A DNA stretch of 64,000 bases. Origin: Hemicordylus capensis (taxonomy: Eukaryota > Chordata > Lepidosauria > Squamata > Cordylidae). Below the pieces are notes generated by a model. That model searched no databases, was not told the DNA's origin, and was given only the letters and a program-made list of their open reading frames with translations. Position numbers and translations under genes: made by a program. Below, in pieces: positions 11,481 through 20,640 of this stretch. The DNA is taken from positions 264,190,687 through 264,254,686 of the forward strand of contig NC_069658.1 of the NCBI RefSeq assembly GCF_027244095.1, in the 5' to 3' direction. Within the stretch, counting starts at the first letter, position 1, and the number at the start of each line of letters is the position of its first letter.

Positions 11481-11550
11481 ACGTCTAAGTGGTGATTTGA
11501 ACCCAGGTTTCCAGAGTCAAAGTCCAAGACTCTAACCACTACATGGAACT
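11465..11550 (-). repeat. MIR-like tRNA-derived SINE fragment
   Basis: The segment gatttgaacccaggtttcca, followed by gactctaaccacta, is the reverse complement of the tRNA-like head of the MIR-type SINE found elsewhere in the window. Confidence 0.6.
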
Positions 11551-11689
11551 TATGGAATTAATTGCCATAAGATATGGTAATGGCCACTTGACTTTTAAAA
11601 AGATCTTTGGAAGATAGGTCTATAGATGGTTAGTCATCATGATAGCCAAACAGAACCTCTATCTTCATAGATAGTATATCTGTGAGGAC

Positions 11690-11965
11690 AAACAGCATAA
11701 CCTCTGCTAACCTGGCAAAGAGGCACCTTTTCAACATGGTGATTCTTTTTATTTAGCAGGGGGAGAGTAACTGGCCCTATCCACCCCCAGCACAGGACCT
11801 CCAGTGACTGTTGCTGGTGTCTATCTTATGTTTCTTTTGAGATTGTGAGCCCTTTAGGGACAGGGATCCATCTTATTTATTTATTATTTCTCTGTGTAAA
11901 CCGCCCTGAGCCATTTTTGGAAGGGCGGAATAGAAATAGAGATAGATAGATAGATAGATAGATAA
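11690..11965 (+). repeat. Dispersed repeat ('gtgagcccttt' family) with GATA tail
   Basis: The copy contains attgtgagccctttaggg and aaccgccctgagcca, which recur with the same order and spacing near 46690-46920. Diverged copies occur at 12850, 25790, 28500 and 44155. It ends in a (GATA)n tract at about 11934-11964. The family looks like the 3' end of a LINE, but its coding part is not present. Confidence 0.5.
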
Positions 11966-12224
11966 GGCAAATAACAGGGAGGGCTGCTGTTGTCACAGTC
12001 TGCTGATGAGCTGTAGCTACAGGAGTGGATGGTGACCCCCTCAGAGACATTCCTGTCTCTGCATTTCCTTCCTTCCTCCCTCAAGCAAGTCTCTAGACCT
12101 TTACCTGTTGGAGACTGAAATAAAAGCATACTTGCAGTATTCTATCCAATTGCCCAGTACAAAGAAAAAACCTGCTCCCACCCAGAGCTGTCTCAATCTT
12201 TTGCAGGGCCCAAGGCAAATATAG

Positions 12225-12395
12225 TTTGTGTGGGTTATTTCATTTTAGCCTCACGACAGCCCTGTGAGGCAGGTAAAGCTGAGAGAGAGCAACTAGCCTG
12301 GAGTTACACAGTGAGCTTCATGGCTAAGTGGGGATTTGAACCCAGGTTCCCAGAGTCAAAGTCCAAGACTCTAACCACTATACCACTGGCTCTCA
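12225..12395 (-). repeat. MIR-like SINE
   Basis: Minus-strand reading gives a tRNA-like head (tagtggttagagtcttgg), a B-box region (gggttcaaatcc) and a core like that of the copies at 21585 and 62855. Confidence 0.7.
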
Positions 12396-12849
12396 TCAGG
12401 CCTCGGCAGTGGCAGGGGGCGGGGAGATTACAACCATCTCATCTGTCACAGCCACCATGAGAACAGAGTGCTACTAGCAGTACTCTTCTTTTTAGGACTT
12501 GGGAAGCTCTCTCTACTAATTTTGCTGCTGCTTTCAAAGGTCTGCTCAGAAAGCCTCTTGGAGGGGTGACAATTCTCCCAGCTATCTGCCTCCATTCTAA
12601 ATTGCTGGCAGAGTAGCCAGCCTTTTTACTGGACCTGCTCCTATGCCTTTAATGACAACCTGACTGGCCAAGCTTTCCTTGGCAGAAACATCAGTGATGG
12701 AAGACCTTTACCTGCTTAGTCTGTGTGTCAGACTGCTGCTAAAGGTACAGGAGCACAGCTAGTAAAACAAAACAAAAAACCTGCAACTGTAACCAAGAAA
12801 TGCATTAACTGAGGTTTGTAGGAAGAGATGCACATGACCCCTGATAACT
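12396..12849. other. Intergenic, nothing recognised
   Basis: No gene or clear repeat was seen. Confidence 0.5.
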
Positions 12850-13110
12850 GGATAAGAAGCACCATTTAAAGGGGTGGCTCTCTTGTATTTAGCAGGGAGA
12901 GAGCAACTGTCCCAATTCAGAGCCAGCTCGGGGGTTGTGTGCTACTGAACAGGGACACTGAACCACCCTTCAGGGACTGTTGCTGCTATCTACCTTATCC
13001 TTCTTTTTAGAATGTGAGCCCTTTGGGGAAAGAGAAACATCTTTTCCCCAGTGTAAACTGGGGAAATTCTCCCCCCCCCCCGTGTAAACTTCTTGGAGAA
13101 CTTTTCTGTT
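12850..13110 (+). repeat. Dispersed repeat ('gtgagcccttt' family), diverged
   Basis: The copy contains atgtgagccctttgggg with the preceding ttagcagggagagagcaac block, in the same order as the copies at 11690 and 46690. Confidence 0.5.
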
Positions 13111-13140
13111 GAAACACAGTATCTAAATATAACACCGGAG

Positions 13141-13453
13141 GAGAGCTGGTCTTCTGGTAACAAGCATGACTTGTCCCCTTTGCTAAGCAGGGTCTGCCCT
13201 GGTTGCATATGAATGGGAGACTACATGCGTGAGCACTGGAAGATATTCCCCTTAGGGGATGGAGCTGCTCTGGGAAGAGCATGTGCATGCTTGCATGCAG
13301 AAGGTTCCCGGTTCCCTCCCTGGCATCTCCAAGATAGGGCTGAGAGACTCCTGCCTGCAACCTTGGAGAAGCCGCTGCCAGTCTGTGAAGACAATACTGA
13401 GCTAGATGGACCAATGGTCTGACTCAGTATATGGCAGCTTCCTATGTTCCTAT
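13141..13453 (+). repeat. 5S-tRNA chimeric SINE, best-preserved copy
   Basis: The parts in order are: leader gagagctggtcttctgg; 5S-like block at about 13182-13231, containing tgctaagcagggtctgcc and gaatgggagac; tRNA(Ala)-like block at about 13274-13331, ending ctggcatctcca like the tRNA(Ala) 3' end; body; tail ending cagcttcctatgttcct. The 5S block retains the spacing between the 5S gene's A-box-like and C-box-like segments. This copy shows most clearly that the element is a 5S plus tRNA fusion. Confidence 0.85.
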
Positions 13454-13659
13454 GAGATAAGACTATTAGAGCAATTTATGTTGGCATGCATACTTTTGAG
13501 TTGCACAGAATTCTTCGTCAGTAAGAGTTACAGAAGCATGGCCATAATTTGCAAATATATCAACAATTGCTACAGGCAGGCAAAGCTCCTCTATGAGTCA
13601 CTACCATAGCTAAAAGTGGTGGATACGGCGTTGACTCACCCATCCCACAATTCTGCATG

Positions 13660-13957
13660 CTTCCAAGTTCCCTCCCTGGCTTCTCCAAGATAGGGCTGAG
13701 AGAGATTCCTGCCTGCCACCTTGGAGAAGCCGCTGCCAGTCTGTGTAGACCAGAGATTCTCAACGTGTGGGTCCTCAGATGTAATTGGACTTCAACTCCC
13801 ATAATTCCCAACCAAAGGCCGCTGGGGCTGGGAATTATGGGAGTTGAAGTCCAATAACACCTGGGGACCCACACGTTGAGAAACCCTGGTGTAGACAATA
13901 CTGAGTGAGATGGACCAATGGTCTGACTCAGTATATGGCAGCTTCCTATGTTCCTAA
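13660..13957 (+). repeat. 5S-tRNA SINE 3' half, split by a MITE
   Basis: The body and tail of the SINE (ccaagatagggctgagag to cctatgttcct) are present, and the 5S part is missing. The tail is interrupted at 13751-13888 by a palindromic element that duplicated the SINE's own gtgtagac. Confidence 0.8.
13751..13888. mobile_element. Palindromic hAT-type MITE
   Basis: This 138-bp element has near-complete inverted arms (cagagattctcaacgtg against cacgttgagaaaccctg). It is flanked by a perfect 8-bp duplication, gtgtagac, at 13743-13750 and 13889-13896. The host is a 5S-tRNA SINE, so the MITE is younger than that SINE. Confidence 0.9.
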
Positions 13958-14484
13958 CAAGAAGTGTATAGAAGAGAATTATTCTGCCTAGCAAAAAGGG
14001 ATTGGACAAAATGCAAAGGAGGACAGGGATCCACCTCCATACATAGTTGTGTAGATGAGAGAAATTTTGTCTGGGGTTGCTTGCCACAGCATCACACTGC
14101 AGAGGTGGAAGAATCTGCACCAGCAAGTATTTGTTAGTACACTTGACTGATGTGGCCTGGTGCTGAGAACATCAAGTGTTGTTATTGTTGACCTCAGCTA
14201 ACGAGGTTAATTTAAACCAGGCTGTCCCAGAATGTTGTGTGACTCTGAGGTTAAACCCTGGGTACATGGATCCCATTTACCTGGTTCAAACCACACTACC
14301 AGCCTACATGGGATCTGCTTCATGCCAACTGCGCCCCACAGAAGAAAGCACGTCAGCAACGTCCATACAGCAAAGGTTGCATGAAAACTGGACCTCAGCT
14401 GAGCAGTTCAGAAGAGTATCAGTCATTTCTAATAATCAAATCTGCCATTTATGTACTTGTCAGAGTGTACAAAACATGTCTTTG

Positions 14485-14640
14485 TAATCCTCACAACAAT
14501 CAAGTAAGGTAGCCTGCTATTATCTTCTTATTGCAGAGGAGGGAGGGAGGTGGAGGCTGAGAGAAAGTAAATTCTCTAAAGCCACGTGATGAGGAGAGAT
14601 TTGAACCATGGCCTTCCCAGAACCATGGTTTGATTTGAAC
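14485..14640 (-). repeat. MIR-like SINE, diverged
   Basis: The plus strand shows cctcacaacaatcaag, then tctaaagccacgtgatg and gatttgaaccatgg, in the reversed order of the MIR-type core and head. Confidence 0.55.
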
Positions 14641-14895
14641 CATGGACATTCTTGCCTGTGGGCTTCCCAGCAGTGTTCCCTCTAACAGGGATTCTCAGAT
14701 GTTATTGACTACAACACCCAGAATCCCCAGCTGCAGTGGTTTTTGCTTGAGGATTATGGGAGTTGTAGTTAACATATAGGAATCCCTGTTAGAGGGAACA
14801 CTGCTTCCCAGAGGCATCTGGTGGGCCACTGTGCGAAACAAAATGCTGGACTAGATGGGGCCTTGGGCCTGATCCAGCAGGGCTGTTCTTATGAC
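14640..14895 (+). repeat. CR1 3' end split by a MITE
   Basis: The CR1 3' terminus (tgcctgtgggcttcccag ... aggcatctggtgggccact ... gatccagcagggctgttctt) is interrupted at 14671-14803 by a palindromic element with a perfect 8-bp duplication. Confidence 0.8.
14671..14803. mobile_element. Palindromic hAT-type MITE
   Basis: The ends are cagtgttccctctaacag and ctgttagagggaacactg. The 8-bp duplication cttcccag lies at 14663-14670 and 14804-14811. The interior is also inverted around the middle. It is inserted in a CR1 3' end. Confidence 0.9.
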
Positions 14896-15074
14896 TTCCC
14901 AGCTCATACTCTGACCTTTTAAGCTAGTTTTCAAGTGACTTTGTTAAGCTAAAGGAACCATTTGTGTACACATGATCTTTATCATCACCATCATTTGTCC
15001 CTGGTATTCAAAATGGGTTCTAGGCTGAGCCCTGGCTCAACAATCAGCAACTGAACTGTGAGTTAAGGTGCATT

Positions 15075-15247
15075 CAAGTTTTCTAGACCTCTTTAATGTG
15101 TAAAATAGAATAAAATAAACAACCGATCTTCAAAACTGCGTTTCAGTGATAATGGTGTTTGGACACTGAAATGTGTTTGCTCAAGTTTGGAAGATCTGTA
15201 GTTTATTTTATTCTATTTTATACATTAAATTGGTCTAAAAAAACTTG
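15075..15247. repeat. Palindromic element, AT-rich
   Basis: The two arms are inverted copies of about 70 bp each (left from caagttttctagacc, right ending ggtctaaaaaaacttg). They share aaaatagaataaaataaac and agatcttc blocks. No clear target duplication was identified. It is probably a fold-back MITE. Confidence 0.7.
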
Positions 15248-15259
15248 TTTGATGAACGG

Positions 15260-15455
15260 AAGTATACGTGTATCATTGCCATTATATTGTCTTAAAGATG
15301 CATTAAATATTTAACTTTTTAACTTTTAGAGTGTTTTAAATTGTTTTTAGTATTTTAATTGATTTTAATGTTTTGTTTACTGCTTGTTGTGAACCACCCT
15401 GAGACCTTGGTTTGGGGCGGTATACAAATATGCTAAATAAAATAATTTTTTAAAA
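15260..15455 (+). repeat. L2-type LINE 3' tail
   Basis: The AT-rich 3' UTR is followed by gaaccaccctgagacc and ggggcggtatacaaatatg, the usual terminus of squamate L2-like LINEs. Confidence 0.6.
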
Positions 15456-15799
15456 AAATAGCAAAACATAATCATTCTATAAAATGCTGCATTGTCTTAA
15501 TGTTCATGCACATGCATTACATGCAGGTTAACCCGACACAATCCTGCCCTGCCCTCCTCCTCGTCCCCGCCCTTTGCATTTAAAGATTAAGTCTCTGGAG
15601 ACAGGGCTGAAAACTGAAGAGTGGCAAGTCTGCTGACTTGGGATAAGTAATGCAAACACTAAAAGATGGAGGAGTGGGGGAACTTGTGGGATGAGTGAGT
15701 ATCCACCACTTTTAGCTATGGTGGTGACTCATGGAGCCTGCCTTGCCTCCCGTCTCTGAACCCCAAACCCCCTCCCCCTCACCAACCCTCCCCGGGGCC

Positions 15800-18700
15800 C
15801 ATCTGCCTCAAAGTAGGTCTACACTTTCACGTGAAGTAAACGTGGAAGGGGTAGGAGGTAATACTGTTATCATGGAAGACATGGAGGTAAGGGTTGAATT
15901 AACCCAATAAGCCCCTTTGAACAATACTTGACACGATCTGAGATCTAAGGAACAAATGCCTACTATCCTATTGCCTCGCTTCTACGCGAACAGCGACTCT
16001 TTGTCTGAATGGGTCCATGTCTTACACATAACACCCTCCTATCATGGGTTGTCGGGCCAATTCCTATAATATACTTACATGGAATGTTAATGGATTAAGG
16101 TCACCAAATCGTAGGCAAGAGATCCTACATTTTTTAACAAAATGGAACTATCACATCTATGTTCTGCAAGAGACCCATTTCGAAAATGAGAGCCACCGCT
16201 TTTCGGCACAACAGCAATGGACAGTGGGCCCATCCTTCTGGTCCTATGATGGGAGCAGCAATGCAGGGGTAGCAATATTGTTTAAAGACAGACCTGATCT
16301 CAAAATTGAGAGGGTATTGGAAATTGATCAGGGCAGACTAATGTATGTAGATTTTACTGTCAAGGGTGACCCAAGCTCGGCAACCACTCTAAGGCTCGAC
16401 CGAGCCTTTAGACTCTGTGCCATATATGCCCCGGTACAATCACACCTTAGGAAGGCTCTTTGGGCTAAACTAAAAGATATATGTGACACCAAGCGCCACC
16501 TCCTGATCGCAGGGAATTTTAATAACAGAGCCCAACTGAGTGACAGAAAAGCTTTTTCGGGAGGCCTCCCAGTCTCCCCCTCAAGTCGCTCTCTAACGAA
16601 TGAGGAAAAAGCTCTCCAACGTTTTCTGAGTGAGACTCTGGGTTTAGATGATAAGGCCTTGGGGGTATATAATGATTTGGATTTTTTCCCAATCCGTCAA
16701 GAAGAGAACTTTAAATCGCAGTATAGACATAAATTTAAAACCGGAGTCAAATTTACATATTACCACCCGAGATCAGCAAGCTGGCTAGATAGACTCTGGG
16801 CTCCCCCTTCTTTTGAAGTCTACAGGTGTAAACTAGTACTTACCCCATGGTCAGACCATGCGGCTGTGGGATTTATTTGTAATCTCTCTGAGGTAATTCC
16901 ACATGGTAAGCCCTTGTGGCGATTACACCCAAAAATGTTAAGTGATGAATATCTCAAAGGTGTCCTTTTATCAGAACTGAGGCGACAGATCCCTCGGCTA
17001 TTAGAGGCAGAAGATGATCTTTTGGGAGCCTGGGAGACACTTAAAAAGAGGGTGGGCTGCTGTACTAGGGCAGTGACCAGCCGGACATATAAGAGAAGGG
17101 TCAAAAATTATCAGAAAGCAATCACTCAACATCTGAGGATTGTTGATAAGATGAACGGGAGAAGCCTTCGACGTGGAATCATGCCGCCGCTACAAAGAGA
17201 CAATCAGGACATTTCAAAATGAGCTGCGGCATAGCTGTTTAGAAAATAAGTGGTATCGCTTCAAAGGGTCTGTAGTTGAAAAAGGGGAGTGCCGAGTGGG
17301 CAAAGGACAAGATGCATGCATCTAGTTTGACATTCCAAGGTCTGCGATCGGATGGAAGTAGCCCACTAATGGTCGACCCCCACGATATGTTAAAGATCAT
17401 GGCCCAGTTTTATACAAACTTGTATGCATTGAAGGATATTTCTGTAAAGGACATTCAATCCTATCTAGATAGGTTCTGCAATCTGAATGAATATGGTCTC
17501 GGCTATTCCCTCACTGAGGGGGAAAAAAGCTCTTTGACCCATCCTGTAACGATAGAAGAGGTCAGAGCAGTTATCTCAGCGGGAAAGAACACATCGGCCC
17601 CGGGGCCTGATGGTCTGACATGGCCTTTCTATAAGATTTACGCAGACCAGCTACTACCAGTTTTAGTAAAATTATTTAATTTTGTCCTAGACAATGGGCG
17701 TTTAAATAGGTCCTTTGGGGACGGCCTCTTAATTTCCCCCCCCAAGAAAGGTGACACTATTTTACCACAAAACTGGAGACCGATAACCCTCACAAATATC
17801 GATTACAGAATCTTTGCCAAAATCCTAAATAATGGATTGGCGAAAGTGGCTCCTAAATTGGTCCACAGCTTGCAGACAAGCACTATCTCGGGAAGAAAGA
17901 TGACAGACTCATTGTGTCTGCTGAGAGAACTTTTTTACTCTATACAGAATGAAAGTTGGAAAGGTCACCTCCTCTTATTGGATCAAGTTAAGGCCTTTGA
18001 CAAACTGAACCACAATTATCTGTGGACATTGTTGAAAGCTAAAGGTATACCACCCCTATTCGTGACTTGGATACAGCTGCTCTATACGAATGCAAAGGTG
18101 ACACCACAGATTAATGGATGGCGGGGCGACCCGATCACTTTGCATTCGGGTGTCCGCCAAGGATGCCCACTGAGCCCATTACTTTATGTTTTTGCCCTGG
18201 ATCCGATCCTGATCAGGATTCAGAGAGAACCCCATCTGCAAGGACTCTCGGTCTCTATCCCACCCTATCACTCTCTTTAAGGAGAAAAAAGTCCCTTTCC
18301 ATTTATGGGAAACAAGGTGGCGCTTATACCATCAAGTACTACCACTTAATGTGGCTAAGCCATGGCTCCCAGAGGACCAGCAAGAGTGCCCTAAAATCAC
18401 TTGCAAACAGAAAGCTAGTGAGCTAGGTAAAACATTCAGGGAAACCCATTCACATTTCTTAAAAGAGTGTGTGGTAGCCAAAAGAGTGTGGCAGGGAGTA
18501 AGCAAGCTGTTGGAGTGGCCTGATTTGGAAAAACAGACTTGGGAAGAACTAACCTCGGGTTTGAGCTATAGAACCTCCTTTCGAGGTCCCAGAAAGAAAC
18601 CTTCAAGGAAACGGGACGGAACGGGTGCCCTCATTCTAGGGAATTGGAACATTCCCCTTCTCGTAATCAGGTTAGTAAACCTGTATGTCATTTATGCAAT

Positions 18701-19078
18701 GCTCCTGCATAGGAATAGGGAGGGAAGACACGACCAAGAGGTTCACGCAGATGAGACAGTAAATCTCTTCTGGAAAAGTTTGTATGGTTATGTGCAAAAA
18801 GACAAGAGTATCTCTTCTAAACAGCAATGGGACAAATTGTGGAAATGGACATTGGACGTAACCCCCCCCCCCCGATTACCTGATGTGCCTTGAAATCCCC
18901 CACCCCCGAGTTACAGTACTACCAGCATATACTTCATAACCTTGTGGGTTTCCAAATCCTTGTGTGTAAATCTTTGTAGATATATCATGTACAAACAACC
19001 ACTTTGTATATAATTGTGCTTTGGCAACGTACTGTATGCTTTGGTAGTTTGTTGGTTCAATAAAAAATCTTGTCCTAT
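15800..19078 (+). mobile_element. L1/Tx1-like LINE, internally deleted
   Basis: An APE-type endonuclease frame (16044-17222) is followed by a reverse-transcriptase frame (17276-18280) and a C-terminal segment (to 18893). The 3' UTR ends in AATAAA (about 19059) and an A-rich (AAATA)n tail. ORF1 is absent, so the copy is 5'-truncated. RQGCPLSPLLYVFALDPILI is closer to Tx1 than to classic mammalian L1, but the clade call is tentative. Confidence 0.75.
16044..18893 (+). pseudogene. LINE ORF2 (endonuclease/RT), dead copy
   Basis: The frame would encode the enzyme that nicks target DNA and reverse-transcribes the element's RNA. Endonuclease signs are TWNVNGLRSP (residues about 13-22), LQETHF (about 40-45) and SDHAA late in the frame. 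The usual GDFN motif reads GNFN, a change in the catalytic site. Frameshifts near 17165 and 17285 break the link to the RT part. RT blocks APGPDG, QNWRPITL, LDQVKAFDKLNH and RQGCPLSP are visible. After about 18260 the frame jumps to the C-terminal region (THSHFLKECVVAKRVWQ), so the YxDD catalytic block and the thumb are deleted. No host role is suggested. Confidence 0.8.
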
Positions 19079-19092
19079 AAAAATAAATAAAT

Positions 19093-19290
19093 ATTGTCCT
19101 ATCTTGGAGATGCCAGGGAAGGAACCTGGAAGCTTTTGCATACAAGCATGCAGATGCTCTTCCCAGAGTGGTCCCATCCCCTGAGGAGAATATCTTACAG
19201 TGCTCAAGCATGTAGACTCCCATTCAAATGCAAACCAGGGTGGATCCTGCTTAACAAAGGGGACAATTTCATGCTTCCTGCCATACCAGA
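19093..19290 (-). repeat. 5S-tRNA SINE lacking its tail
   Basis: The copy is reversed: a ggagatgccagggaagg block, then the tRNA(Ala)-like and 5S-like blocks and the leader near 19280. The SINE's tail is absent. The copy starts directly after the A-rich tail of the LINE. Confidence 0.7.
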
Positions 19291-19611
19291 TTTCTTCTGT
19301 GCCTTAGAAAATGTCAAATGGAGAGTGCTTATGCTCTTGTCACTTTTTATATAGTCAAAGCACAAGCGATTTTTCTTGCCCAACCAAGGATTTTGTACTA
19401 CTCAAAAAAAGCATACTTTGAGTTTAACCTATAGCTGATCCAATACAAGTCCACTTTGCCTATTGCCAGTGGAAATGCAATTTGCCACTTCCCCTCTGAG
19501 TCTAATATAGCAACAACTTTGAAAACAAGAACTGCAATTTAAAACAATAGAAAGAAGCCACTTCCCACATAAATAGAAGAGCCTCTATAATGCCTCTATG
19601 AAGCAATGAAT
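19291..19611. other. Intergenic, nothing recognised
   Basis: AT-rich spacer upstream of two BovB-type ends and the promoter island. Confidence 0.5.
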
Positions 19612-19730
19612 GCAGCACTGAGAGACCTTAAAGGCCAAGTTGAAGACAGATCATCCTGGAGAGAATCTATCTATGTAGTCGCTAAGAATCGACGCTAACT
19701 TGACGGCACTTAATCAATCAATCATAATAA
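19612..19730 (+). repeat. RTE/BovB-type LINE or SINE 3' end
   Basis: The block gagagaatctatctatg, gtcgctaagaatcgacgc and ttgacggcacttaatcaatc, followed by (ATCA)n, matches the BovB-type 3' terminus shared by BovB LINEs and Sauria SINEs in squamates. Confidence 0.65.
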
Positions 19731-19767
19731 TGCCTAGAGATTCCTAGATTAGTTGATAATCTCTTGA

Positions 19768-19835
19768 TTGATGATTGATTGATTAAGTGCCGTCGAGTCG
19801 GTGACAATCTCTTAGCAGCAGACTATCTGTTCAAA
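19768..19835 (-). repeat. RTE/BovB-type 3' end, inverted copy
   Basis: The sequence gattgattaagtgccgtcga followed by gtgacaatctcttagc is the reverse complement of the preceding repeat's end. The pair forms an inverted repeat with a loop of about 40 bp. Confidence 0.65.
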
Positions 19836-19849
19836 GGTCCCGAGAAGAA

Positions 19850-20640
19850 GAATATATTCTCCGTACAGTGCGAGCGCACGTCTATGGCAGCGTCCACCAC
19901 ATCTATTTTTCCGGCGAGTGGCGCCACCTTGCGGGCATAGGCGCGTTGTACGGAACGCCTTTTCAATCTCAACTTCCTGCATGTTAATTAGACCTCATGC
20001 GTTCGTATCTCAAAATGGAGCTCCACACCGTGGCCCAGAATGTCATTCCTTACAGGGCTAATATCGCACCGTTTTCCTTTCTCTTGGCCATGCCAGGGGC
20101 TGTCAGTCTCGCGAGTGTCGCTCAGCTCTAAAGGCCCCTGGCACTGGTCTTGGATGGTGAAAAATAGCACGTAAAAGGGTGACGCGGGCTGCAGAGTCGG
20201 GAGCTGCCATGTTGTACGGCCGCCGCCTCCTCGGTACGAAGGGGGGGCGGGCTTCCATGTGGCGGAGGATTTCCGTTTCCGCCGGGGCTGGGGTTGGAGG
20301 GAGGGGGTTGCCGCTGGCGCTGAAGGTAAATAGAGCCCTTTCCCCCTCCTTGCTTCTCCAAACGTGCTTAATGGGCAGCTTCTCTGGGTGGGGGCCCAGT
20401 GCCAAAGCGGGAAGGGCGTTGAAGTCGCCAGATAAGGCAGCAGCCGCAGCGCCTGGGCCCGGGTGGCCCATCGGGGAGAGCGCAGGGGCTGCGGCTGCGG
20501 GTCGGGCTCCAGCCCTGCTCAGATGGCCTGAGAACTCACTGGGTGTGGAGCGGTTACGCGATCGCAGCCTCCCTCTCTGACATGGGGGGCGATGTGATGG
20601 GAGGGGGGGCGGGCCCTAAGGGGGGGCGAAAAGGCACTTG
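19850..20640 (+). promoter_or_regulatory. SH3BP5L: CpG-rich promoter island of SH3BP5L
   Basis: A GC- and CpG-rich block stands out from AT-rich surroundings. It contains a GCCATGTTG YY1-like motif near 20209, several GGGCGG/GGGGGCGG Sp1-type boxes (about 20246, 20605 and 20620), and no TATA box near the likely start. A good splice donor (CTGAAG|gtaaat) lies at 20325/20326. This is the expected layout of a TATA-less housekeeping promoter. The exact start site cannot be read from sequence. Its assignment to SH3BP5L rests on position and strand. Confidence 0.65.
20180..20325 (+). other. SH3BP5L: Probable non-coding exon 1 of SH3BP5L
   Basis: The block lies inside the CpG island and ends at donor gtaaat (20326). 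The first coding exon has a good acceptor at 22466-22467, so a 5' UTR intron of about 2.1 kb is inferred. The 5' boundary is a guess. Short upstream ATGs occur at 20209 and 20255. Confidence 0.45.

Larger units (their letters stand above)
13583..15746. repeat. Inverted repeat pair, about 70 bp arms, 2 kb apart
   Basis: Arm 1 (about 13583-13654) and arm 2 (about 15680-15746) are reverse complements of each other. They share tatccaccacttttagctat and flanking gtgggat and gtgactcat, apart from a short gap and a few mismatches. Between them lie a SINE, a MIR-like SINE, two MITEs, a CR1 end and an L2 tail. They may be the ends of a large fold-back element or two inverted copies of an unnamed repeat. 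Confidence 0.6.

Noticed and set aside
13182-13231. Possible 5S rRNA gene
   Set aside because: Only the internal promoter region resembles 5S. The sequence is embedded in a SINE with a tRNA-like block and tail, and the same arrangement recurs at other positions.
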